Notes: generated by a model not told the origin, from the sequence alone. A stretch of DNA of 64,000 bases from Candidatus Rifleibacteriota bacterium (GCA_015232575.1 JADFZL010000011.1:167755-231754); one strand, 5' to 3'; positions 1 to 9,052 are shown, counted from the first letter of the stretch. A program made the numbers and translations.

Positions 1-384
1 AGCATCGGCAAGGTTTCTCAGACGCTGAAGAATCTGGGAATTGTCAATTTCTTCGCTGTTGAGTGGGTCATCCAGAAGAACTCTTAAAAAGTCCAGACCC
101 TCAAGAAGTGCATCAACAACTTCAGGCTCCGGATTAATGCATTTCTCTCTGAGAAAGGTCAGGATGTTTTCGATTTCATGTGAAAGATGCGCTATGCGCG
201 AGAATCCCAGGGCTGATGCTGAACTTTTCAGTGTATGCACGGCTCTGAAAATGCCATCTACTATTTCTGAGTCAGGAACATTCAGCATGTTTTCCAGATG
301 CAGAAAGTCCTTCTCTATTGTCTCAAGGTGTTCCCTGGACTCATTCACGAACGAATTCAGTATCGATTCTTCAACGTCAATCAT
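1..384 (-). CDS. cheA: Chemotaxis histidine kinase CheA, N-terminal HPt domain (partial)
   Basis: The reverse strand from the ATG at 384 reads open to the window edge (128 codons). The product is a histidine phosphotransfer domain of the CheA P1 type: an N-terminal helix FVNESREHLETIEKDF, then RAVHTLKSSASALGF with the phosphorylatable His at about residue 50, then a long helix SRIAHLSHEIENIL. CheA autophosphorylates on this His and passes the phosphate to CheY/CheB at chemoreceptor arrays. The HEAT-repeat gene upstream ends 30 bp before this start, so the two are probably co-transcribed. The kinase domain lies outside the window, so a stand-alone HPt protein or a hybrid kinase cannot be fully excluded. 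Confidence 0.8.
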   Translation of the reverse strand, partial: MIDVEESILNSFVNESREHLETIEKDFLHLENMLNVPDSEIVDGIFRAVHTLKSSASALGFSRIAHLSHEIENILTFLREKCINPEPEVVDALLEGLDFLRVLLDDPLNSEEIDNSQILQRLRNLADA

Positions 385-414
385 TAAGTTTCAGAGGCTT
401 ATTTCATCAGATTT

Positions 415-3000
415 TTATTTAACATTTGTAACTGAATAACCATCGGCAAGGATCTCTCCGCTCTTCAGCTTTCTGTAAGGAAGGATTTCAAAGTATGCGC
501 TTTGTCCTGCCGCTATTGTTTCCATTTTTTCAGGAGGCTTAATAAGAAAAACTGTTTTTCCATAAGTTACTCTAAGCAATCCGTTTTTGTCGATAGAATT
601 AAGAGTCGCTGAAATTTTACTGACTTTTCCCATTGTACAATTCAGTTCGAGAGGAACTAATTTTCGGTCAAAAAAATCATCCGAAGTTGCTTTTTGACGA
701 ATTTCCTTTTGAGGAATATCTACTCTATCAGCTTTTTTCAGGAATGCAATCGGTAAAATAGTAAGTGTTGCAAGGCCCAGTCCAAGGAATATTGCGTTAA
801 GCCAGTCTGTGCGCTGCCACCAGCGATTCCCGGCATCAGGCAATTCCGGAGGTCGCCAGGCGGCTTCGCGGTGTTTCCTGATTTCCTGACGTACACTTGC
901 TGCAGAGTATGGCTTTTGAACCGGAACAGCGACAGCAGAAGATTGTACTGTGGTTGAAATCGTTGTTGGAAGTTGCGCTGAAACATGTTTCTTTGGAGTG
1001 TGCGGTTTTAAAAGGTTCAGTGAATGCAGCAGGCTATGCAGTTCATTTCTTGCTTTTGCAATTGAAACATCGATTGACGGATTCTTTTTATTTTTAATTG
1101 TGTCAAGAGATTCAAGTATTTCCATTGAAGGATTGGCCAGAAGAATAAGAATTATCTTCGCCGCAATTTCGGGATGTGATTCAATATTAAGAGCTTCAAG
1201 AAGCTTTGATTTGACAGAATCAAAAGGGAGAAAAAAAATAGATGGCAGTACCATGGCTCGTTCAAGTGGATTTCTGGAGTTAAGTAATCCGAGAATAAGT
1301 TCAACAGCCTTGCTTTTATTATGTTTCAACGAAAAGCAGGTAATTTTATAATTCAATCCGGGAAATGAACGGCTGAAAAGCTCCGGAAGCTTAATAAAAA
1401 GAGAATCCGGATCATATTTTGCCACAAGATCGAAGCCTGCCTGGCAGATAAGCGTGTCCTCGCTTTCCAGTGCGCTCCAGCCCGTTGAAAGATCTGCCGG
1501 GTCGGTTGAAAGATTTGTAAGCGCCATCAGAGCATGGTAACGGACCTTTGATGTTCCCTGCAAAGCCTCTTTTTTTAACCAGTCTTTGATTTCTGGAAAA
1601 GCGGTCTTATTGATTGTACGAATGAAATTCACCTTTTCTGAAGGCCGCATTTCATACGGAGAAGAGGGTTTAACAGATGCATCTTCAGCAGGAACATCAG
1701 AATTCTTTTTCAGTAAATCACGGGCGATATCTTCGGTAATTCGGTTGAACGCAAGTTTTTCGACAAATTTTTCAACTTCAGGAAGTGCAATATTTGTTGA
1801 AAGCCACTCCTTAATTGTGTTACGCTTGCTTTTGTCAGCTATAAAAAGCTGTATTTCAAGATCCTCAAGAAATGCTTTCAATCTCTCAGTTTTCCATTGC
1901 AACTGAATTGTTTCAGCCGGATCGCCATCAGAGGCTATAACACCAATATCACGCAACATTGATGAAAGCAATGAAAAAATTCTCATTACATATTTCTTCT
2001 GCTGAGGCGGAAGAACATCCATGATATTCAGCAGGGAAAATGCTGTTTCAATATCGGGATTTGAAACAATAAGCGTTTCCAGGGCTTTCAATACTTCTTT
2101 GTCAGTATCTGTCTGCAGTAGCGGTAGAATCATCTCAAAAGCGTTTGAAAATGGAATACTGAAACAGAGGGTTGCTCCGATATAACGTTCTTCAGCTTCT
2201 GATGACGCCAAAAGCTCGGCAATATGTTCAATGGCTTCAGCAGGGTCAATTTTATAAAGTGATTTTACCGCTCTCCCTCTCAGAAGCGGAAAGGATGAGC
2301 TTAGAAACGATGGCAATTTCTGCAGAAGAATATTTGGAGAGATTTTTTCCAGAAACTCAAAATATTGAAACGCCGCTATTCCTTCTGTGGAGCTTATCCA
2401 GTTGAAAATTATTGTGAAATCGTCTTCCTGTCCATGATTTGCTAGAAATTCAGTTGCCTTAGTACGCAATTCAGGCTGTACATTTTCAGGCGAAACCCTT
2501 ATTTTCTGGATTATACATGAAATAAGATCATTTCCACAAAATTTGTCTATCCCTTTTTCTGTAGGGGCTTGATTTATCAAGCCCGAGCTGATGCTAGAAT
2601 TAGCAGCAGAATCAAGTAATTCAAATAATTCAGCTAATGATAGTGATTCAAGTGATTTTTCCGATTCAGATACTTTTTTCGAGGTCTTATCAATAGCGAC
2701 AGACAAATCTTTTGAAGAGGTCTGCGACGATTTTAATGTCGTGTGTGGAATTTTGTTTGAATGTTCGGCAGATGTCATTCTGCTCTTTATTCTTGATTCA
2801 GCCTGTTTTGCGAACATTGATATTTCGCGGTCGTCTGTTGCTGCAAGTTTGGCAATTTCAGCCATGATGATGGCTGATGGAGAAGATTTGGACAGCTTAA
2901 TCAAAGCATCAACAATTATGCTTCTTTTAGAAGATTTCAGTTTGTTTAATAACTCTGATTCCATGTCGAAATTATTCATATATAAAATTGCCACCAGCAT
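415..3000 (-). CDS. HEAT-repeat protein with a C-terminal membrane anchor
   Basis: 861 codons. The bulk is a solenoid of paired helices with HEAT-like signatures (for example the segments around FPLLRGRAVKSLYKIDP and KVRYHALMALTNLSTD), a protein-protein interaction scaffold. Near residues 735-757 there is one hydrophobic segment (LNAIFLGLGLATLTILPIAF), followed by a roughly 100-residue C-terminal domain. The start is uncertain: the first ATG (3000) has no clear ribosome site, and ATGs at 2979 and 2964 are in frame. It has no signal peptide, so the solenoid is probably cytoplasmic with the tail across the membrane. It lies just upstream of cheA, which hints at a role in signalling or polar organisation, but nothing in the sequence proves that. 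Confidence 0.7.
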   Translation of the reverse strand: MLVAILYMNNFDMESELLNKLKSSKRSIIVDALIKLSKSSPSAIIMAEIAKLAATDDREISMFAKQAESRIKSRMTSAEHSNKIPHTTLKSSQTSSKDLSVAIDKTSKKVSESEKSLESLSLAELFELLDSAANSSISSGLINQAPTEKGIDKFCGNDLISCIIQKIRVSPENVQPELRTKATEFLANHGQEDDFTIIFNWISSTEGIAAFQYFEFLEKISPNILLQKLPSFLSSSFPLLRGRAVKSLYKIDPAEAIEHIAELLASSEAEERYIGATLCFSIPFSNAFEMILPLLQTDTDKEVLKALETLIVSNPDIETAFSLLNIMDVLPPQQKKYVMRIFSLLSSMLRDIGVIASDGDPAETIQLQWKTERLKAFLEDLEIQLFIADKSKRNTIKEWLSTNIALPEVEKFVEKLAFNRITEDIARDLLKKNSDVPAEDASVKPSSPYEMRPSEKVNFIRTINKTAFPEIKDWLKKEALQGTSKVRYHALMALTNLSTDPADLSTGWSALESEDTLICQAGFDLVAKYDPDSLFIKLPELFSRSFPGLNYKITCFSLKHNKSKAVELILGLLNSRNPLERAMVLPSIFFLPFDSVKSKLLEALNIESHPEIAAKIILILLANPSMEILESLDTIKNKKNPSIDVSIAKARNELHSLLHSLNLLKPHTPKKHVSAQLPTTISTTVQSSAVAVPVQKPYSAASVRQEIRKHREAAWRPPELPDAGNRWWQRTDWLNAIFLGLGLATLTILPIAFLKKADRVDIPQKEIRQKATSDDFFDRKLVPLELNCTMGKVSKISATLNSIDKNGLLRVTYGKTVFLIKPPEKMETIAAGQSAYFEILPYRKLKSGEILADGYSVTNVK

Positions 3001-3130
3001 CGTTATTCAATTTGAAATATGTCGAATTCGATAAATTATAAGTTTGCAAAATTCAACAAAAAAACAAAAATATTATGCAAAGTATACCTGCAAAGTGTAT
3101 CATAAATCGATAACTTTTTTGGAGGCAGAA

Positions 3131-3853
3131 ATGAAAAAAATCATTTTCGCTGTGAAATATGTTTTTCTAGCATCTGTTTTCTTGTTTCAGTTCTATTTCC
3201 CATCCGCGAGTATTGCCCAGGCAGATAAATGGGAAGGCTACGAAGTAAATGCGCAGTATCGTGGCGGAGTCAAAAAAGGTTTTCAGGATATCGGCTGTGC
3301 TGTTTCTTTTTTCAAGAATCTGACTCCTGATTCAAAGCAGTCCTTTTTTCATGCGTGCGTTAAACATCCGGAAAAGCGAGGAGTCTTTTACAAAATAAGA
3401 CTTGGACTTGCTTACAGTTTTGATAAAAATGGAGACTCAAAAATCTTGCAGGAGTACTATTCTTCATTTGAAGGTTTTGAAGCCGACCAGTATCCCCAGA
3501 TTCGCGACATGATACTTCTTATGGGAGTTGTAAAAGATGGTCTTCTTAGCGGAACGAATAAAAAAGATGTTCAGGTCGGAACCAGCAAAATTCTCATACA
3601 AAGCGATACCATGTCTTCCAAAACCAAACGTGAGCTGGTTTTCATCTCTCCAGGAAAAAAACAGCTGGAAGGGAAATTCTTCCTGGCAGCCGATGGAGCT
3701 GGAAAATGGAATGTTGAAAAATTCAGACTAAAACGCGATAAGATTGTAATTTCTTTTGTTGGAAACCCAATCGCTGAAATTCATACCAAGTATCAGAAGG
3801 TTGATCCATTTTCCACAGCAGTATTTGCCCTTGAAGCATCTGAAAAAAAGTGA
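3131..3853 (+). CDS. Secreted protein of unknown function
   Basis: 240 aa. The ATG at 3131 is chosen because GGAGG sits 5 bp upstream and because it begins a classical signal peptide (MKKIIFAVKYVFLASVFLFQ, cleavage near SIAQA). The mature part, about 205 residues, is mixed alpha/beta with no motif I recognise. The stop overlaps the GTG start of the WbsX-type gene, so the two are translationally coupled. By context it may assist in surface glycan assembly, but this is only inferred from the neighbour. Confidence 0.7.
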   Translation: MKKIIFAVKYVFLASVFLFQFYFPSASIAQADKWEGYEVNAQYRGGVKKGFQDIGCAVSFFKNLTPDSKQSFFHACVKHPEKRGVFYKIRLGLAYSFDKNGDSKILQEYYSSFEGFEADQYPQIRDMILLMGVVKDGLLSGTNKKDVQVGTSKILIQSDTMSSKTKRELVFISPGKKQLEGKFFLAADGAGKWNVEKFRLKRDKIVISFVGNPIAEIHTKYQKVDPFSTAVFALEASEKK

Positions 3854-4956
3854 AAACTCCTGATATTGCAGCTTATTATTATCCGGGCTGGCATTACTGT
3901 CAGGTAAGGAATGCCAGCTTTCCAAAAGACTGGACTGAATGGGAACTCGTGTACAATGCAATTCCCAGGTTTGAGGGTCACGAACAGCCGAATATTCCAG
4001 TCTGGGGAAAATACAATGAATCTGATCCTGCGGTATTTGATCAGAAAGTGAAATCTGCCCGGGATTACGGTGTAGATGTTTTTGTTTTTGCCCACTACTG
4101 GAGCAGAGGAAAAATTCTTCTTGAATCGGCCTTAAAGGAAGGATTTTTGAAGTCTTCGTCTGCTGATGATTTCAAATTTGCTGTTTTCTGGGCAAATCGA
4201 ATGCCAAGGAAAGTTCTCCCTGTTAAAGACACCAAAGCGTCAGTAATTGATACATCAAGGCTTGTTTACACTGATCCGGATGATTTTTTGAAATACATTG
4301 TCTATCTGGCAGAAAATTTTTTCTTCAGAAAAAACTATTACCGAATAAACGAAAAACCCTATCTGAGCATTTTTGATACGAGTTTTTTCCTGACACAACT
4401 TGGAGTTGACCGCGCGGCATCAACCATTTCCGAAGCAAAAAAATATCTTGAATCCCGCGGGCTTGGAGGCATGCATCTTTGTGCGATTGACCCAGTAGCA
4501 AAATATACGCCACTTCTGAAGGAAATAGGTTTTGAAAGTATTACCCATTATGTCAATCTTCCTGATTGGAAAGGTGATTATCAGCAGGATTTCGTGGCTT
4601 CTGCGAGAAATAAATCTGAAAAGTGGGGCGAACTTTCTTCATTATCAGGCCTTCCGTACACTCCTTCTGTTTCTCCAGGCTGGGATGCCACTCCCAGAAG
4701 TTCGGAATTTGGAAAAGAAAAAAGCCGCAAATATCCATGGTGGCCAATTGTGACAGGCAGATCGCCCGATCATTTCAAATCAGTCGTCAAAGAGGCCCTG
4801 GAATTCAATTTTTCTCATTGTGCCACTTCCCTGCCTGTTTTTATTGCCTCCTGGAATGAATGGAGCGAAGGGCATTACCTTGAACCCGATGAGAAGTACG
4901 GTTTCGCCTGGCTTGATGCCGTCAGACAGGCGAAAGTAAATTTTCAGAAAAAGTAA
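3850..4956 (+). CDS. WbsX-type glycan enzyme (GH99-like domain)
   Basis: 368 aa. The GTG start at 3850 overlaps the preceding stop by 4 nt. The N-terminus IAAYYYPGWHYCQVRN, the TEW motif, FEGHEQPNIPVWGKYNESDP, ARDYGVDVFVFAHYW and the C-terminal SWNEWSEGHYLEPD are the ordered hallmarks of the WbsX family (glycoside-hydrolase-99-like barrel found in lipopolysaccharide and O-antigen loci). The length is normal for a single-domain member. There is no signal peptide, so it acts in the cytoplasm, most likely on a surface polysaccharide. The exact linkage cannot be told, and whether members are transferases or hydrolases is generally unsettled. Confidence 0.8.
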   Translation: MKTPDIAAYYYPGWHYCQVRNASFPKDWTEWELVYNAIPRFEGHEQPNIPVWGKYNESDPAVFDQKVKSARDYGVDVFVFAHYWSRGKILLESALKEGFLKSSSADDFKFAVFWANRMPRKVLPVKDTKASVIDTSRLVYTDPDDFLKYIVYLAENFFFRKNYYRINEKPYLSIFDTSFFLTQLGVDRAASTISEAKKYLESRGLGGMHLCAIDPVAKYTPLLKEIGFESITHYVNLPDWKGDYQQDFVASARNKSEKWGELSSLSGLPYTPSVSPGWDATPRSSEFGKEKSRKYPWWPIVTGRSPDHFKSVVKEALEFNFSHCATSLPVFIASWNEWSEGHYLEPDEKYGFAWLDAVRQAKVNFQKK

Positions 4957-4964
4957 AAAAAAAC

Positions 4965-4991
4965 TTAACTTTTAGTAAAATGTGACGATAA
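4965..4991 (+). promoter_or_regulatory. Sigma-28 (FliA)-like promoter of flgM
   Basis: TTAACTTT (4965-4972), an 11-bp spacer, then GACGATAA (4984-4991). Against the enterobacterial flagellar consensus TAAAGTTT-N11-GCCGATAA this matches 6/8 and 7/8 with exact spacing. It lies 58 bp before the start of the FlgM-like gene, where class-3 flagellar promoters typically sit in the FliA/FlgM feedback loop. The start point is not known experimentally. Confidence 0.55.
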
Positions 4992-5049
4992 TAGAAATAG
5001 ATAGGTAATAATAGTATTTTTTTACACGGACGTAATCAGGGAGTTTAAA

Positions 5050-5553
5050 ATGGTTGATTCAATTAAATCTACTGATGGAAAGATCATTATTGTCACAAAG
5101 CCGAAGGCGAAGCCTGCCGAAAAAACCAAGGATGGGGATTTTGGCAAAATGGTTGAAGAAAAAAGTGATGCCGAGGGCGCTGAAAACATAACGAACACTT
5201 CAAAATCTTCACCTCTCAGATCTCCAGAGATGAACCCCATGCTTCATGACAAACATGCTAATTTGCGCATGCAGAAACTTGAAGAAATAGCACGTCAGAT
5301 CAAGGACGGAACCTATAAACTGGTTGATCCGGCTGTTCTTGCTGACAGAATATTCAAGGCAGCTTTTAATCCGCAGGCACGTGCCGGCATTTTAAAAAAA
5401 TTTATCGCAGACGAACTGGAACAGATGAAATCGAAAAATCGTTCCACCATGTCCAAACTTGAGCTGAAACGTCTGGTAATGATGTCTAAAGAGTCTCCGG
5501 AGGAAGTTTTTAATGACCCGGAGCTTGAAGAAATGCTCAGGCAACTTACTTGA
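5050..5553 (+). CDS. flgM: FlgM-like anti-sigma-28 factor
   Basis: 167 aa, cytoplasmic and rich in charged residues. Residues around 75-105 (RMQKLEEIARQIKDGTYKLV then DPAVLADRIF) match the FlgM signature of an alpha-helix, the I..G.Y turn and an A..i helix, which binds sigma-28 (FliA) and blocks late flagellar transcription until the hook-basal body is finished. The N-terminal 70 residues are Lys/Ser/Glu-rich and look disordered, as in FlgM. The protein is longer than usual (about 90-100 aa), with a helical C-terminal extension of some 60 residues. GGGAG lies 5 bp upstream of the ATG. A sigma-28-like promoter precedes it, supporting the assignment. The extension could carry a second function. 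Confidence 0.65.
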   Translation: MVDSIKSTDGKIIIVTKPKAKPAEKTKDGDFGKMVEEKSDAEGAENITNTSKSSPLRSPEMNPMLHDKHANLRMQKLEEIARQIKDGTYKLVDPAVLADRIFKAAFNPQARAGILKKFIADELEQMKSKNRSTMSKLELKRLVMMSKESPEEVFNDPELEEMLRQLT

Positions 5554-5590
5554 TCTATTAAATCCACTGAGATTAACTTATCTGCAGGTT

Positions 5591-5654
5591 GTCATCTCGA
5601 ACGAATGTGAGAGATCTTAACAAATGCAAGATTTCTCCCTTCGGTCGAAATGAC
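5591..5654. repeat. Dispersed inverted repeat, family A, copy 1
   Basis: The ends are complementary: GTCATCTCGAACGAATGTGA at the left and TCGGTCGAAATGAC at the right, enclosing GAGAGATCTT...AAGATTTCTCCC. The same 64-bp element recurs at 42624-42687 and 59662-59724, with half or diverged copies at 22271-22296 and 8970-9020. All copies are intergenic. No coding capacity. Confidence 0.85.
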
Positions 5655-5727
5655 AACAGATACAATGTCATCTCAGATCCTCCTGTATCATGAAATCAGG
5701 AAGTCTGTGGCTAGCGGCAGTGAAGCG

Positions 5728-6612
5728 TCAGGCCTTGTTTTTCCTGATATGTGAAACAATATTGCGGAAGATTTTTATTCCTTCGCCTTCCTCTTTTTCT
5801 GACTTTCCATGTCTTTTCATGGATGGCCACTCGGGATGGTTGTAAAGGCTCAGGTAAGCTTCGGGATGAGGCATTATTCCCAGAACGCGGCCAGTCGGGT
5901 CAGATAAACCAGCACAGTTCAGTTCCGAACCGTTCGGGTTCATCGGATACTGATCTGTGGGGTTTCCACCCAGATCACAATATGAGAGACAATTCAGGCC
6001 CATTTCAATGATTTTGTCTCTTACTATCGCGTTTGAGAAAAGAAGACGGCCCTCGCCGTGCCTGACGGGAAGTTCTATGTTCTCAATCATTGATAAGAAA
6101 GGCGAAGTGTTGAATCTGTTTCTTTTCAGGATGCACCAGCGATCTTCGAAGTGACCTGAAGAATTTGATGTCAGAGTGACTTCCTGCTCAAAATTTCCGG
6201 AAATATTTGGAAGAATTCCCAATTTGACAAGTGCCTGAAAACCATTGCATATTCCAAAAATAAACTTTCCTTCTGCGAGAAATTTTTTAATCTCGGAGAA
6301 AAATGACACACCATCCGGAAGATGCTTGAATTTCAATTTGTCAGCCAGAACTTTTCCAGAGCCGAGATCGTCTCCAAATGAAAACCCGCCTGGCAGATGA
6401 AGCAGATCGAAATCTCCAAGTTTAATTTTTCCGCTGAACAGATCATTCAGATGCGAAATGTAGGCATTTGCACCTGACATTCTGTATGCTGCAGCTGTTT
6501 CCTCTTCGCAGTTTATTCCAAAACCTGTTACAACAAGAATTTTTACCTGTTGTTTGTGTTCTGAAACATTGTTTACTTCACTATTCTGGAAATCCTGATT
6601 TTGATTATTCAC
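5728..6612 (-). CDS. purQ: Phosphoribosylformylglycinamidine synthase, glutaminase subunit PurQ
   Basis: 294 aa, GTG start at 6612 with AAGGA about 10 nt upstream. It is a class I glutamine amidotransferase: the nucleophile is Cys122 in GICNGFQALVKLG, and the His249/Glu251 pair lies in MPHPEAY. The N-terminus KILVVTGFGINCEEET and the loop LPGGFSFGDDLGSGK are diagnostic of PurQ, which hydrolyses glutamine and feeds ammonia to PurL in the fourth step of de novo purine synthesis. It is longer than stand-alone Gram-positive PurQ (about 225 aa) and closer to the longer type. No other pur gene is adjacent. Its leader contains two family B hairpin repeats, an unusual setting for the start region. 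Confidence 0.9.
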   Translation of the reverse strand: MNNQNQDFQNSEVNNVSEHKQQVKILVVTGFGINCEEETAAAYRMSGANAYISHLNDLFSGKIKLGDFDLLHLPGGFSFGDDLGSGKVLADKLKFKHLPDGVSFFSEIKKFLAEGKFIFGICNGFQALVKLGILPNISGNFEQEVTLTSNSSGHFEDRWCILKRNRFNTSPFLSMIENIELPVRHGEGRLLFSNAIVRDKIIEMGLNCLSYCDLGGNPTDQYPMNPNGSELNCAGLSDPTGRVLGIMPHPEAYLSLYNHPEWPSMKRHGKSEKEEGEGIKIFRNIVSHIRKNKA

Positions 6613-6630
6613 TTAAAAGTTCCTTTTTAG

Positions 6631-6789
6631 AGAGGGGGCACGCGCCCCCTCTCGCCGGTCGAACAAGTTCGACCGTCTCACTCCCCGCGGTCGAGCACTT
6701 TGTGCTCTCCGCCACCTGAAAAACTCTCGCCGGTCGAACAAGTTCGACCGTCTCACTCCCCGCGGCCGAGCACTTTGTGCTCTCCGCCA
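6631..6789. repeat. Modular hairpin repeat, family B, two tandem copies
   Basis: Copy 1 (6631-6713): hairpin AGAGGGGGC/GCCCCCTCT (6631-6651), hairpin CGGTCGAAC-aa-GTTCGACCG (6656-6675), linker TCTCACTCCCCGCGGTC, then hairpin GAGCAC-ttt-GTGCTC. Copy 2 (6724-6789) repeats the last two hairpins with one linker change. Further copies are at 18181-18262, 63439-63530 and 63674-63765. In this place the array forms the 5' leader of purQ. Confidence 0.85.
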
Positions 6790-7056
6790 CTATAGAGCAT
6801 ATCATCGTTTAGCCATTTTCTTAAGTGCATTAATAAATGAAAATTCCTTATACAAATTATATAATACGATCATTGGCAGATCGCGTTTGATAGTATACGA
6901 AACGAAAGAAAATTTCAAGTCATACTTGAATTGCAGATTCATGCTGAAATAAATTATCACGAAAGTACAAAAAAAATAAAAACTTTCTTCCAATATTGGG
7001 GTATATTTAAGTATAATATAATTAATGCGACAATAATACTCGGGGAGGTTAATGAA

Positions 7057-8865
7057 ATGAGCAGAATGTATCTGACAATAGTAATTGCAGCAGGTCTTTT
7101 CATGCTTCCAATAGATGCATACGCCGGCCGAACTGTCAGTGACAATGATTCTGTCACAAACATCAGGTGGGTGCCTACTTCAACAGGTAACACCACTACT
7201 GGAAGTCCCATAGAGCCAATAATGCCGGGAGACAATATGCCTCCGCTGCCGCCGCTTAATCCGGCTGGCATTATAAACAATGATACTCAATCCAAGCCTA
7301 CCATAGTTCAGCCGCTTCCTGTAAATACCGTTCCAACAACCCCCGATAATACAGCCGCTCCTATTCTTCCTCTGCCACCAACGCAGGCAGCCACGAATAA
7401 AGTTGATACTCAGACTGATACATCTACAGCTGCTCAGGCACCAGCTGAAAAACCAACGAAGGAAATTATTTATACGGTTGTTAAAGGCGATACGCTCAGC
7501 GCTATTGCTCAGAAATTTCTCGGCGCCTGGAATAAATGGCCAGAAATCGTTGCACTTAACAAACACCAGTATCCGACTCTTGCCAACAACCCAGATTTAA
7601 TACACATTGGCTGGAAATTGAAGATTGTAATTCCAGATACTTCTGCTTCTTCTCCGGGAACCTCTGCTCAAACCGGTTCTGCAGCTGCAACAGGTACTGG
7701 TTCTGGATCTGTTACCGGAACAAATACTGCTGCTGGAACTGAAACGCAAGCCGGAACAGGTACTTCGACTGGCCAAACTGCGACAACAGACACAACCGTA
7801 GCAGCAAATACATCGACGGGTGCTACTTCCGGAACAGGAACATCTGCATCAACTTCGACTGGCGCAGCCTCTGGAACTGGCACATCTGCCGCTACCGGAA
7901 CAGGCACGTCTGTTGAAGGTCGCGTTCTCACAGTCCAGGAAAAGCAACAGAAACTTCAGATTGCAGTTAACCAGATGAATAGAAATCTTGCACAATTTAA
8001 CCGACGTCTGACTACTTTTGATGAAAAAGCTGTAACAGATATGATTGCTGCTGGTATCCTTACACATGAAGACTGGCTTGCATTAAATCCGCCAGAAGGA
8101 TATAGATGGGTTCTTAAAGGAACTGTTATGACTCTTGAGAAGGGTACAGCTACAGCTCCTGCTCCCACAGTTCCTGCTGCAACTCAGACAAATACCTCAA
8201 CTACAACTGGCACACAAGCACCGGTTACACCTACACCCACACCAACACCAGTTGCTCCAACTGAACCACCACCTGCTGCTCCGGCTCCGGCGCAACAGAC
8301 TTTCCAGAGCCTTCTTGGCAGTATGCAGCTTCCAGACTTGCTCGCTGGCGGAAGATCAAAATATAACCAGGCATTTGACGCAGCACTTCCAATGGAACCT
8401 CAGAAGCTTCTTCTCGAATTTTATGAGAATTCAGGTCAGAGCAATCTATTTGAATTGCAGGAAAAAATCCTCGCTGCACAGATCAAGTATGAAGAAGCAG
8501 TCAACAAAGCACGCGCTAATCCGACTAAGTGGGTTACTGAAAATAAACCGGCAATTGAAGCAGCAACAAAAGAAGTTGAACAATATACAAATCAACTGAG
8601 AATTGCCTGGACAAAGTTTGTTCCAGTTTATCGCTCCCTGAAGGCAAGTGTCGACTCTGTTGAAAGAACAAACAACGAAAAATATGTACAAACAAGGAAT
8701 ATACAAAGAACTATTGATGGTCTTCGATTACAGCCGACTCCGGAAAATATGGCGCAGATTGCGACTCTGACACAACAAAAGAATGCGCTTGAGGCAGAGA
8801 TGGCCAAAGATTCGTCCAAAGCCCAGCAGTTCCAGCTCTTGAAAGCTCTGTTTCCTGCTTTATAG
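7057..8865 (+). CDS. Secreted LysM-domain protein with Thr/Gly/Ala- and Pro-rich linkers
   Basis: 602 aa. The ATG at 7057 is preferred: GGGGAGG ends 9 bp upstream and the first residues form a signal peptide (MSRMYLTIVIAAGLFMLPID, cleavage near AYA). After a Pro-rich stretch comes one LysM motif at about residues 140-195 (YTVVKGDTLSAIAQKFLGAW ... HIGWKLKIV), which binds peptidoglycan glycans. Then follow a low-complexity Thr/Gly/Ser/Ala region of about 95 residues, a second linker of Thr/Pro runs, and a helical C-terminal domain of about 190 residues. An AT-rich region with TATAAT at 7012-7017 precedes it, and a strong terminator follows. Likely an envelope-anchored structural protein of unknown role. 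Confidence 0.8.
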   Translation: MSRMYLTIVIAAGLFMLPIDAYAGRTVSDNDSVTNIRWVPTSTGNTTTGSPIEPIMPGDNMPPLPPLNPAGIINNDTQSKPTIVQPLPVNTVPTTPDNTAAPILPLPPTQAATNKVDTQTDTSTAAQAPAEKPTKEIIYTVVKGDTLSAIAQKFLGAWNKWPEIVALNKHQYPTLANNPDLIHIGWKLKIVIPDTSASSPGTSAQTGSAAATGTGSGSVTGTNTAAGTETQAGTGTSTGQTATTDTTVAANTSTGATSGTGTSASTSTGAASGTGTSAATGTGTSVEGRVLTVQEKQQKLQIAVNQMNRNLAQFNRRLTTFDEKAVTDMIAAGILTHEDWLALNPPEGYRWVLKGTVMTLEKGTATAPAPTVPAATQTNTSTTTGTQAPVTPTPTPTPVAPTEPPPAAPAPAQQTFQSLLGSMQLPDLLAGGRSKYNQAFDAALPMEPQKLLLEFYENSGQSNLFELQEKILAAQIKYEEAVNKARANPTKWVTENKPAIEAATKEVEQYTNQLRIAWTKFVPVYRSLKASVDSVERTNNEKYVQTRNIQRTIDGLRLQPTPENMAQIATLTQQKNALEAEMAKDSSKAQQFQLLKALFPAL

Positions 8866-8891
8866 ACTAACATAATATTTCGAATTAACAT

Positions 8892-8926
8892 AAAACCTCT
8901 CAATATCTTGAGAGGTTTTATTTTTT
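8892..8926 (+). terminator. Rho-independent terminator of the LysM gene
   Basis: Twelve-bp perfect stem AAAACCTCTCAA / TTGAGAGGTTTT (8892-8903, 8908-8919), 4-nt loop, followed by a T-rich run. It starts 27 bp after the LysM stop codon. Confidence 0.85.
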
Positions 8927-8969
8927 CGACTGACTCACGCAACTCTGGATTTCCACTCTGCCATTTAGA

Positions 8970-9020
8970 CCAATGTGAGAAATCCCGCTCTTACAGGATC
9001 TCTCACATTCGTTGGAGATA
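8970..9020 (-). repeat. Diverged copy of repeat family A
   Basis: On the minus strand it reads ATCTCCAACGAATGTGAGAG then ATCC ... GGGATTTCTCACATTGG, matching the left arm of family A closely and the right arm loosely. It forms a hairpin TGTGAGAAATCC/GGATCTCTCACA and lies in the gap between the LysM terminator and the HPt gene. Confidence 0.6.
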
Positions 9021-9052
9021 ATTGCTTATCCTATTTTCAAGATTTTGCGTAT

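Noticed and set aside
41..439. Plus-strand frame of 132 codons
   Set aside because: It is antisense to cheA, whose HPt motif on the minus strand is clear. Most other overlapping frames (for example 950-1351, 10383-10601, 23295-23837) are likewise shadows of real genes.
6605..6805. Reading frame translating the repeat (peptide with duplicated VELVRPAR segments)
   Set aside because: It lies wholly within the family B repeats, and its internal peptide duplication follows from the DNA repeat. The same holds for frames at 18146-18391 and 63561-63776.
7670..7920. Repeat-rich DNA in the LysM gene as a CRISPR or phase-variation tract
   Set aside because: It is a coding Thr/Gly/Ala/Ser linker with imperfect codon-level repeats, no constant spacers and no long homopolymer.
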